Assembly: GCA_027080605.1 (NCBI GenBank) | Contig: JALWRO010000072.1 | Span: 1-6,306 of the forward strand | From: Campylobacterales bacterium | GTDB lineage: Bacteria > Campylobacterota > Campylobacteria > Campylobacterales > QNZT01 | Reading direction: 5' to 3' | Length of the DNA stretch: 6,306 nt | Shown here: positions 1 through 5,389 of the stretch, piece after piece | Numbering within the stretch: the first letter of the stretch is position 1 | Layout of the letters: every line of letters begins with the position of its first letter | Program-made: the position numbers and the translations under genes | The notes under the pieces: model-generated | Told to the model about the DNA's origin: nothing | Databases searched by the model: none | Seen by the model: only the letters and a program-made list of their open reading frames with translations

Positions 1-252
1 CTGCTCAAAATTTTCAAAAAACACGGCTATAAACAGGAGGTCGGACCCGGCGTCTACGACATCCACTCGCCCCGCATCCCCAGCGTCGAGGAGATCGTCG
101 AACAGATCTACGCGCTGCTGGAAGTGCTCCCCAAAGAACAACTCTGGATCAACCCCGACTGCGGTCTGAAAACCCGCAAATGGGAAGAGGTCAAACCGAG
201 CCTCAGGAATATGGTCGAAGCGGTACGGATTGCAAGAAAAAATTTAGGCTAA
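1..252 (+). CDS. metE: Cobalamin-independent methionine synthase (MetE), C-terminal end only
   Basis: This is the last 83 codons of 5-methyltetrahydropteroyltriglutamate--homocysteine methyltransferase. The cytoplasmic zinc enzyme transfers a methyl group from methyl-tetrahydrofolate polyglutamate to homocysteine in the last step of methionine synthesis. The frame is open from the first base to TAA at 250-252. Two hallmarks of the MetE C-terminal barrel are visible: GPGVYDIHSPRIPS (residues 16-29 of the fragment) and LWINPDCGLKTR (48-59). The cysteine of the latter (fragment residue 54) matches the last zinc-ligand cysteine of the family. A 'NMVEA' helix and a lysine-rich tail finish the protein, as is usual. 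The rest of this roughly 750-residue protein lies left of the window. Codon choice is visibly richer in C/G-ending codons than in the genes to the right, as expected for a highly expressed enzyme. I am very sure of the family. Confidence 0.95.
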   Translation: MLKIFKKHGYKQEVGPGVYDIHSPRIPSVEEIVEQIYALLEVLPKEQLWINPDCGLKTRKWEEVKPSLRNMVEAVRIARKNLG

Positions 253-265
253 ATCTTAAAAAAGA

Positions 266-295
266 CTTCATGAAAGCTCAAATACTTTCATGAAG
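266..295. repeat. 11-bp perfect inverted repeat downstream of metE (hairpin or paired operator)
   Basis: CTTCATGAAAG (266-276) and CTTTCATGAAG (285-295) are perfect reverse complements around an 8-nt loop, starting 13 nt after the metE stop. Each arm also contains the self-palindrome TTCATGAA (267-274 and 287-294), with centres exactly 20 bp apart. As a metE terminator it is imperfect, because no T-run follows on the + strand. The T-run (TCTTTTTT) follows the stem on the - strand instead. It may be a weak or bidirectional terminator, an mRNA 3'-end stabilising hairpin, or a double binding site for a dimeric regulator. The repeat itself is certain, but its role is not. Confidence 0.6.
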
Positions 296-315
296 CATCC
301 AATGTATCCTCTTCC

Positions 316-333
316 CTACACACCATCTACACA
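316..333 (+). promoter_or_regulatory. CTACACA direct repeat with 11-bp period, candidate response-regulator box
   Basis: Two identical heptamers, CTACACA at 316-322 and 327-333, start exactly 11 bp apart. They end 9 nt before the -10-like TATACT at 343-348. OmpR/PhoB-family regulators bind as head-to-tail dimers to direct repeats with this period. In Pho-box promoters the repeat stands where a -35 element would be, and no TTGACA-like -35 is visible here. The gene that follows encodes such a regulator, so autoregulation is the simplest reading. The repeat and spacing are seen directly; the binding protein is inferred. The PhoB-like protein encoded at 4715-5389 is another possible binder. Confidence 0.5.
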
Positions 334-342
334 AAAAAACGC

Positions 343-348
343 TATACT
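343..348 (+). promoter_or_regulatory. -10 element of the response regulator/kinase operon
   Basis: TATACT matches the sigma-70 -10 consensus at five of six positions. It lies 29 nt before the regulator's start codon, leaving a leader of roughly 20-25 nt. An A-rich stretch (333-339) lies just upstream and there is no recognisable -35, which fits either Campylobacterota promoters or activator-dependent ones. The leader holds a clear Shine-Dalgarno GGAG at 368-371, 6 nt before ATG. Confidence 0.5.
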
Positions 349-377
349 TTAGAGAAGAAAAACAGCCGGAGTAGTTC

Positions 378-1043
378 ATGAAAATCCTTTTGCTCGAAGA
401 CGATCCCATCCTTTCAGATCTCATGTATGACCACCTGACAGAGTCGGGATATGTTGTAACACTTTGCATGGACGGGGATGCAGCGGTTGAAGCGATAGAC
501 TCCGGTACGTTTGATCTCTTTATTTTCGACATCAACGTTCCAGGCAGAAACGGGCTGGATGTGCTGAAAGATGCACGGGATTTTCAGAAGAACACACCTG
601 CTATTTTTATAACCGCCTATCAGGATATCGATCATCTCCGGCAGGGCTTCACGGCGGGGTGCGACGACTATATCAAAAAGCCTTTCGAACTCGAAGAGCT
701 GGATGAGCGGATCAACAATCTCAAAAAGCGGTATCACATTGAAGATGAAAATCTGATTACCATAGATGAGACGCTGCAGTTTGATTTCATGAAGCGAAGG
801 CTGCTCTTTAAAAACAAAGATGCCGTTTCTCTCTCACTGAAAGAGGCGAAGATATTGCACTATTTTCTCAATCACCCCGACCGTGTCATCTCCACCGATG
901 AACTGATGCAAAATATCTGGGACTATGATGAATTCCCCAGCGATGCCACACTGCGCGTCTATATCAAAAACCTGCGCCAGTCACTGGGGAAAGATATGAT
1001 CCGAACCGTCCGCGGGCTGGGATACAGTTTTGAATCCAAATGA
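378..1043 (+). CDS. OmpR/PhoB-family two-component response regulator
   Basis: This 221-residue cytoplasmic transcription factor should be phosphorylated by the kinase encoded immediately downstream. The receiver domain spans about residues 1-115: acidic pocket E7-D8-D9, phospho-acceptor D51 in FDINVPGRNG, switch threonine T79, and K101 in the KKPF motif. A C-terminal winged-helix DNA-binding domain (about 127-219) shows the SLKEAKILHYFL helix, the recognition-helix region 'ATLRVYIKNLRQSLG', and the terminal RTVRGLGYSF hairpin. The length is normal for the family. The start is fixed by a GGAG 6 nt upstream and by the usual first beta strand, MKILLLEDD. The 3' end overlaps the kinase by 14 bp. 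A CTACACA repeat upstream suggests autoregulation. The target genes and signal cannot be read from the sequence, so no gene name is given. Confidence 0.93.
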   Translation: MKILLLEDDPILSDLMYDHLTESGYVVTLCMDGDAAVEAIDSGTFDLFIFDINVPGRNGLDVLKDARDFQKNTPAIFITAYQDIDHLRQGFTAGCDDYIKKPFELEELDERINNLKKRYHIEDENLITIDETLQFDFMKRRLLFKNKDAVSLSLKEAKILHYFLNHPDRVISTDELMQNIWDYDEFPSDATLRVYIKNLRQSLGKDMIRTVRGLGYSFESK

Positions 1044-2193
1044 GAAGAGAGCACTTTACAGCTTTTTGACCATCTACACCCTCTCCGCACTCGTTTTGAT
1101 GGGTATTATCGCCCTGCTCTACTACAACAAAGCCGTTTCCGAAACCAAAACTGCCTGTAAAACGGATCTGCAGAGCACCATCCTCTCCGCTGAAATGGAT
1201 CTGCGCAAAGCGTGTATGTATAAGCAGAAATTCACCTTTGAACCCCGGAAATACAAACTGCATGTCGGGCTTTTTGACAGTGCAAAACAACCTGTTGCCG
1301 GGAACCTGCGCTTTGGCGATATCAACTTCAGCAAACCGATGGATCCCGGACCACAGCGTGTCCACATGGTCAAAAAACTGCATGAACCGGTATTAAACGT
1401 CCGCTATATCGTCGCTGAAGATATCCGTATACCCGCACAACTGCACTCTTTAAAAATCCTGATTGCCACAACAATGCTCTTTTCGCTGCTCTTTGTCGCG
1501 TTTATCGGCTTTTTGCTCAGCAAACTGCTGCTCAAACCGGTCAAAGATCAGGTAAAGGAGTTGAACCGATTCATCAAAGACGCCACCCATGAGATCAATA
1601 CCCCTGTCACAGCGTTGATCATGAGCGTTTCAGCACTGAAGAAAAAGGGCAACAGCGATCCCAAACTGCTGCGGCACATCTCCATCAGTGCAAAGCAGAT
1701 CTCCTACATCTACAACACCCTCTCACATGTCAGTTTTTCGGGACACCACAGAGAAGAGATCAAACGTTTCGACCTGAAAAAAGAGATTTTGAAGAATATC
1801 ACCTTTTTTGAAGAGATCGCCGCCGCCAGAAATGTTACATTTCAAACCGATCTGCACTCCACCTATGTCACTATGGACAAAGAGAGTGCCGGAAAACTCA
1901 TCAACAACCTCCTCTCAAACGCCGTCAAATACAGCCACCCCAATACCACCATCACCGTAACCCTCAAAGAGGGAAAACTCAGTGTCCGGGATGAGGGTAT
2001 CGGCATCAGCAAAGAAGATCAGGCATTGATCCTCAAACGCTACAAACGCGCCACGGAAATGGGAGGGGGATTTGGCATAGGGCTGGACATCGTCAATACC
2101 ATCTGCCAAAGATACGGCATTGGTCTGGCGATCGTATCGGAGAAAGGGGAAGGGTCGACGTTTATACTTGACTTTTCAAAAGTAATACACTAA
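1030..2193 (+). CDS. Membrane sensor histidine kinase, partner of the upstream regulator
   Basis: This 387-residue inner-membrane kinase is predicted to phosphorylate D51 of the regulator encoded just upstream. The order is: TM1 (about 9-31), a periplasmic sensor of about 110 residues, TM2 (about 142-165), then the dimerisation/H-box with phospho-acceptor H187 in THEINTPVTAL. The ATPase domain follows with N-box LINNLLSNAVKYS (290-302), G1 box DEGIGIS (321-327) and a glycine-rich G2 region GGGFGIGL (345-352). All catalytic motifs look intact. No HAMP domain fits between TM2 and the H-box, which are only about 20 residues apart. The sensor matches no domain I recognise and contains two cysteines (C43, C62). 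The start is a TTG inside the regulator gene with a weak TGGGA upstream; the ATG at 1040 is out of frame. A later start would damage TM1. The stop codon overlaps that of the convergent gene. Confidence 0.92.
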   Translation: MNPNEKRALYSFLTIYTLSALVLMGIIALLYYNKAVSETKTACKTDLQSTILSAEMDLRKACMYKQKFTFEPRKYKLHVGLFDSAKQPVAGNLRFGDINFSKPMDPGPQRVHMVKKLHEPVLNVRYIVAEDIRIPAQLHSLKILIATTMLFSLLFVAFIGFLLSKLLLKPVKDQVKELNRFIKDATHEINTPVTALIMSVSALKKKGNSDPKLLRHISISAKQISYIYNTLSHVSFSGHHREEIKRFDLKKEILKNITFFEEIAAARNVTFQTDLHSTYVTMDKESAGKLINNLLSNAVKYSHPNTTITVTLKEGKLSVRDEGIGISKEDQALILKRYKRATEMGGGFGIGLDIVNTICQRYGIGLAIVSEKGEGSTFILDFSKVIH

Positions 2194-2211
2194 CCGAACA
2201 CCTTTTGAAAA
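2173..2211. terminator. Inverted repeat centred on the overlapping stop codons of two convergent genes
   Basis: TTTTCAAAAG (2173-2182) and CTTTTGAAAA (2202-2211) are perfect 10-bp inverted arms around a 19-nt loop. The centre of symmetry is base 2192, inside the overlapping stop codons of the kinase (TAA 2191-2193) and the Uma2-family gene (TAG 2190-2192). A hairpin here could end both transcripts. Against this, the stem is nearly all A/T, the loop is long, and no T-run follows on either strand. The arms also encode similar C-termini, DFSKV and DFQKV. A terminator role is only a guess. Confidence 0.25.
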
Positions 2212-2735
2212 TCCACTTCTGTTTCACACTCCTTATGGGCGAAACGATAGATCCCCTCATGTTCTATCTTTTGAACACGTCGGTATTTCCCCTCATCAAG
2301 TTCAAAAATCTCCGCCTTCTCTTTATCGGGATCGATGATAATATAGGTCGGAACCCCCTCTCTTTCATAAAGGTCAAATTTAGTCGTCGTATCTTTCAGG
2401 GCAGTCGCCATACTCAGTACTTCCACAACCAGCAGCGGTGTTTTTGAAAAGTACTGCTTTTCTGTCTTTTCACAAAAGAGCGCGACATCCGGCTGCACAA
2501 CGGTCGTATCATTTACTTTCCAGTCGATAGGAGAGATATAGATTTCACAGACATTTTTGAATATACAGTGCAGATTTTTGTCCAGTTCTCTGGCAATGGC
2601 AAAAACAATCTTCTGATGTTTCGGGTAAGGGGCAGGTGCCATCGCATAGGGAATACCGTCAATCAATTCCCAGTTATCTTCCCACTGCTGATACTCTTTG
2701 TAGGTAAAATGAGGCATAAGTTCCGGTGCTGCCAT
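2190..2735 (-). CDS. Uma2-family (DUF820) putative PD-(D/E)XK endonuclease
   Basis: This 181-residue protein belongs to the Uma2/DUF820 family, which has a restriction-endonuclease-like fold and is very common in cyanobacteria and scattered elsewhere. Its cellular role is poorly known, and links to mobile DNA have been proposed. Family landmarks appear in order: N-terminal FTYKEYQQW (10-18), WELIDGIPYAMAP (22-34), QPDVALFC (81-88), LLVVEVLS (101-108), then D115, K119 and Y123, and GVPTYIIIDPD (127-137). D83, E105 and the D115/K119 region are the likely metal-site residues. The usual 'SPST' after the core glutamate is 'SMAT' here. The length is normal. The ATG has an excellent AGAGGAG 5 nt upstream, and a TATAAT lies close by, so it probably has its own promoter although it follows the pho operon in the same direction. 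Its stop overlaps that of the convergent kinase. The family is confident; the function is not. Confidence 0.88.
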   Translation of the reverse strand: MAAPELMPHFTYKEYQQWEDNWELIDGIPYAMAPAPYPKHQKIVFAIARELDKNLHCIFKNVCEIYISPIDWKVNDTTVVQPDVALFCEKTEKQYFSKTPLLVVEVLSMATALKDTTTKFDLYEREGVPTYIIIDPDKEKAEIFELDEGKYRRVQKIEHEGIYRFAHKECETEVDFQKVFG

Positions 2736-2740
2736 CGATA

Positions 2741-2767
2741 CTCCTCTTGTTTGCTGATGTTATTATA
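2741..2767 (-). promoter_or_regulatory. Promoter -10 and ribosome binding site of the Uma2-family gene
   Basis: On the - strand, a perfect TATAAT (2767-2762) is followed about 14 nt later by AGAGGAG (2747-2741), which sits 5 nt before the ATG. Transcription would start near 2755, giving a leader of about 20 nt. No good -35 hexamer is found 16-18 nt upstream. The rest of the 73-bp gap to the preceding gene shows no convincing terminator, so read-through from the pho operon is also possible. Confidence 0.6.
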
Positions 2768-2808
2768 GCACAGTTTGCAATCTATTCTTCATGAGACAAT
2801 ACACCGCT

Positions 2809-3330
2809 TCACCCCATGATCTCTTTTAAAATCTCCGTAACCGCATCTGGTTCATGAAGTCTCAGTTTCGTAAGCAATCCCCGTTTCGGCATCAATCGGT
2901 TGCTTCCGACCAGTCCGATGGCATTGCAAACAATTTCACTGGTTTTCGGAAGGTTGTCTCTGGTTTCTATGCGATAGCGGTAGGCGCCGCCGTAGAGTCT
3001 TGAGCTGAGCGGCATGACGATGATATTGTGATAGATGCCCAGCGTCACGGCACGGTTGAGTTTGTCGTTTTGCCAGATAACCACGGGGCGGATTTTGCCT
3101 TTGGCATGGGGATCGAGGTCGGCGAAGTAGATCTCTCCTTTGTGAATCTCCACACCTTCAAGTCCCTCTTCACTACTGTCTGTCATCTCCAGCGCTTCAA
3201 GCCAGGCTTTTTTCTGGGTACGGGGACGGGTGATGAAAATTTCCCTGTTTTCCAGCAACCACTCTTTGTAAAGCGGATCTTTCTCCTGCGCGACAATGGC
3301 GTTAAAACGTGCTTCTCTGCTCTCTTTCAT
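2809..3330 (-). CDS. MazF/PemK-family endoribonuclease toxin with N-terminal extension
   Basis: Residues from about 60 to 173 form a complete MazF/PemK domain, a family of ribosome-independent mRNA interferases. Seen here are VEIHKGEIYFADLDP (60-74), GKIRPVVIWQND (78-89) with the catalytic-type R81, IIVMPLSS (103-110) with serine where MazF proteins often have a catalytic threonine, and a C-terminal VGSNRL...L helix region. Residues 1-59 are extra: charged, probably helical, with an acidic stretch at about 45-61 (E45, E48, D51, E54, E55, E58, E61). I do not recognise them. The ATG lies 2 nt after the upstream kinase stop with no good Shine-Dalgarno of its own, so translation is probably coupled. 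An in-frame GTG at 3153-3151 (V60), preceded by GAGGG, would give a classic 114-residue MazF. No separate antitoxin gene adjoins it. It may be an active toxin, a self-inhibited fusion or a domesticated RNase. Confidence 0.8.
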   Translation of the reverse strand: MKESREARFNAIVAQEKDPLYKEWLLENREIFITRPRTQKKAWLEALEMTDSSEEGLEGVEIHKGEIYFADLDPHAKGKIRPVVIWQNDKLNRAVTLGIYHNIIVMPLSSRLYGGAYRYRIETRDNLPKTSEIVCNAIGLVGSNRLMPKRGLLTKLRLHEPDAVTEILKEIMG

Positions 3331-3332
3331 CT

Positions 3333-4721
3333 TTAGCGGACAACCAACATTTTTATATCAAACCAGAACGTAGAACCCTTATTCGGCTCACTTTCAATCT
3401 CCAGGTGAGTGTTGTGAAGTTTGAGAATATACTTGACAATGTAAAGCCCCACACCGATGGAGTTATCCCAGCTGAGTGCATCGACACGAAAAAAGCGTTT
3501 AGTAATCTGCCCGATATCCGCTTCACTGATCCCGATGCCCCGGTCGATCACTTCAATCCTCTCATTCGTCACTCTCACGGTCACTTCATCTTCCGAATAT
3601 TTCAGTGCATTTTCGATCAGGTTTGTCATAAGGTTTTCGAACATTCCCCGGTCACTGCGTATTTTCAGCGTCTCATCCGCATCGATGACAATCTCCCGCC
3701 CTTTGTATTTTTGCAACAGATTTTCGCAAATCTCTTCCAGCAGCGGTTTTATTCTGAAATCACTCCATTCCGGTTTAAAATTTTCATTTTCCAGTTTGAT
3801 CGCCAGTGCCAGACGGTCAATCATCGAAGAGATTTTGGAAGCGTTTTTGAGTACTTTTTCCAGAAACTTTTTGCGTATTGTCGGGCTGAGGTTGTCATCT
3901 TCATGAATTGTCTGGGTATAGCCCACAATGGCGGCAACCGGATTTTTAAACTCATGAGAGATTGCAGAGATAATATCGCTTTGCTTTTTGCTGAGTATTT
4001 TCAGATTTTTGGTATATTTGGCTTTCTGTCGCTCTCTTTTTTCCAGCTTCTTACTCACTTTGGTGATCTGTTTCGAGATGGTATCAAACTCCCGGCAGCA
4101 ACTGACCTCATCAAAACTTACTTCATAGTTTTTATTCAACATATTTTCCAGACTCGTTTCGATATGCTCGAGATCATATGAGATCCGGCGGTTGATCTTC
4201 ATTGCCAGCCAGAAAGCAAGCACCATCGCTCCGGCGAAAAGAAACATCGCTTTGAGCCAAAACTTGAAAAACTTCTCCTGAATACTATCTAAGGCATACG
4301 CCATCCGGACAAAGCGGTCACCGTCCTTTTTGGCGACATAGAGAAAATCTCTGCCTACACTTCTGGAGTGGCGGATCGCATGCCCCTTGCCATACTGCAG
4401 CGCCTGCTGAATTTCGGGACGGTTGAGATGGTTTTCCATCCCTTCCACCTTTCGGTTGCTCTCAAAACGTACCCTGCCCTCACTGTCGATGATCGTTATG
4501 CGCACACCGGTTTTCGCCTTGATTTCATGAATGAGTTTGTCGGGGTTTTTGAGATACTTTTCGGTGACAATATATTCGTTGATCATATTGTTCAGCATCG
4601 TTTTATGGTTGTTAATTTCGATGCGTTCGAGCAAAAAATAGCCGCTGACCGCTGTCACAAGCAGTGTCAGAAAGAAAAGAACGGAAAAATTGCGAAAATA
4701 TAACTGATCGAGTCTCAGCAT
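3333..4721 (-). CDS. phoR: PhoR-like sensor histidine kinase of the phosphate operon
   Basis: This 462-residue inner-membrane kinase is predicted to control the PhoB-like regulator encoded just upstream. TM1 is about 13-32. An extracytoplasmic region of roughly 120 residues holds a PAS-like segment (TGVRITIIDSEGRVRFESN, 71-89, and RPEIQQAL further on) typical of PhoR/PnpS-type sensors. TM2 is about 155-175. A HAMP-like linker and coiled coil (about 176-250) lead to the H-box, H256 in ISHEFKNPVAAIVGY. The ATPase domain has N-box NLIENALKYS (367-376), G1 DRGIGIS (393-399), F-box KRFFRVD and G2 NSIGVGLYIVK (420-430). All key residues are present. Vicinal cysteines C208-C209 lie in the linker. 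The gene overlaps the regulator by 7 bp and ends 2 nt before the MazF-like gene. Naming as phoR rests on the pst-phoU context; a phosphate signal would come through PstB/PhoU. Confidence 0.87.
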   Translation of the reverse strand: MLRLDQLYFRNFSVLFFLTLLVTAVSGYFLLERIEINNHKTMLNNMINEYIVTEKYLKNPDKLIHEIKAKTGVRITIIDSEGRVRFESNRKVEGMENHLNRPEIQQALQYGKGHAIRHSRSVGRDFLYVAKKDGDRFVRMAYALDSIQEKFFKFWLKAMFLFAGAMVLAFWLAMKINRRISYDLEHIETSLENMLNKNYEVSFDEVSCCREFDTISKQITKVSKKLEKRERQKAKYTKNLKILSKKQSDIISAISHEFKNPVAAIVGYTQTIHEDDNLSPTIRKKFLEKVLKNASKISSMIDRLALAIKLENENFKPEWSDFRIKPLLEEICENLLQKYKGREIVIDADETLKIRSDRGMFENLMTNLIENALKYSEDEVTVRVTNERIEVIDRGIGISEADIGQITKRFFRVDALSWDNSIGVGLYIVKYILKLHNTHLEIESEPNKGSTFWFDIKMLVVR

Positions 4722-5389
4722 AGTTTATACCCTACACCCCGCACCGGTTCAATATAGCCTTTGTTCTTCTGCGGATCGATCTTTTTCAGCAAGCGGTTGA
4801 TCGTAACATTGACGGTCTTTTCCTGTTTAAATTCATCATCCCCCCAGACAGCATCGAGCAGCTGATCACGCGTGAGCGCGGTGTGTTTATGCCTGACGAA
4901 ATAGAGCAAAAGTTCAAACTCCAGTTTGCTGAGCTTAATCTCCTCACCGTCGATGAAGATTTTGCGTTCATCCAGCTCCAGCATCATATCACGATAGAGC
5001 AGTTTACCCTCGCCCTCACCCATCGTACGGCGTAAAATCGATTTAACACGCAACACCAGCTCATTCATGTTAAAAGGCTTGGTGAGATAATCGTCACCAC
5101 CCCGTAAAAAACCCTCTTCGACCTCATCGTCACGATCTTTGGCGGAGACAAAGATAACCGGAATCTGATACCCTTCCCGGCGCAGCTGTGCAACAAACTC
5201 ACTTCCCTCCGTTCCCGGAAGGTTACGATCGACGATCAGCAGATCCACCTCCTCTTCGGCAAGCAGCTCTTCCACCTTTTTGACCGATAAAAATCCTGTC
5301 ACTTCATAACCGGCTTTTTGCAGATGGTACTCTTCGAGCTCGAGGATATCCTCTTCATCTTCGATGATGACGATATGGGCATTTTTCAT
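4715..5389 (-). CDS. phoB: PhoB-like phosphate response regulator (OmpR family)
   Basis: This 224-residue DNA-binding regulator is expected to activate pst and other phosphate-starvation genes when phosphorylated by the adjacent kinase. The receiver domain (about 4-120) has acidic residues E10-D11, phospho-acceptor D54 in IVDRNLPGTEG, switch residue S82 in VIFVSAKD, and K104 in LTKPF. The winged-helix domain (about 130-224) shows IKLSKLEFELLLYF, the recognition-helix region 'EKTVNVTINRLLKKI', and the closing PVRGVGYKLC. The length is normal. Its ATG overlaps the phoU stop in an ATGA arrangement, and its TGA lies within the first codons of the kinase, so all three are translationally coupled. 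The assignment as PhoB depends on the phoU/pstB neighbours, because the sequence alone only says OmpR family. It is clearly distinct from the regulator at 378-1043, so the window carries two different systems of the same type. Confidence 0.88.
   Translation of the reverse strand: MKNAHIVIIEDEEDILELEEYHLQKAGYEVTGFLSVKKVEELLAEEEVDLLIVDRNLPGTEGSEFVAQLRREGYQIPVIFVSAKDRDDEVEEGFLRGGDDYLTKPFNMNELVLRVKSILRRTMGEGEGKLLYRDMMLELDERKIFIDGEEIKLSKLEFELLLYFVRHKHTALTRDQLLDAVWGDDEFKQEKTVNVTINRLLKKIDPQKNKGYIEPVRGVGYKLC

Noticed and set aside
266..295. Simple rho-independent terminator for metE
   Set aside because: The 11-bp stem is perfect, but no T-run follows on the metE strand. The T-run is on the opposite side, so I list it as an inverted repeat of unsettled role.
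278..535. An 85-codon - strand frame across the metE-regulator gap
   Set aside because: It runs antisense into the receiver domain of the response regulator, has low-complexity serine-rich composition and matches nothing I recognise.
1040..1042. ATG start for the first kinase in an ATGA overlap with the regulator stop
   Set aside because: That ATG is in a different frame and reaches a stop after nine codons. The kinase frame begins at TTG 1030.
964..1383. A 139-codon - strand frame opposite the first kinase
   Set aside because: It is antisense to the sensor domain and TM1 of a complete kinase and has no recognisable motif. The kinase frame explains the sequence.
2190..2735. Calling the Uma2-family protein a transposase or restriction enzyme
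   Set aside because: It has the DUF820/Uma2 landmarks but no transposase domain, no terminal repeats and no methyltransferase or specificity partner nearby.
2736..2808. A small antitoxin gene or terminator between the MazF-like and Uma2-family genes
   Set aside because: The 73-bp gap is too short for an antitoxin gene, shows no convincing hairpin with a T-run, and is better explained by the promoter and leader of the Uma2-family gene.
3309..4181. A 290-codon open frame on the + strand
   Set aside because: It lies antisense to the PhoR-like kinase and MazF-like gene, whose motifs are unmistakable. The translation is rich in F, I and H with no recognisable domain, as expected for a shadow frame, and no ribosome binding site supports it.
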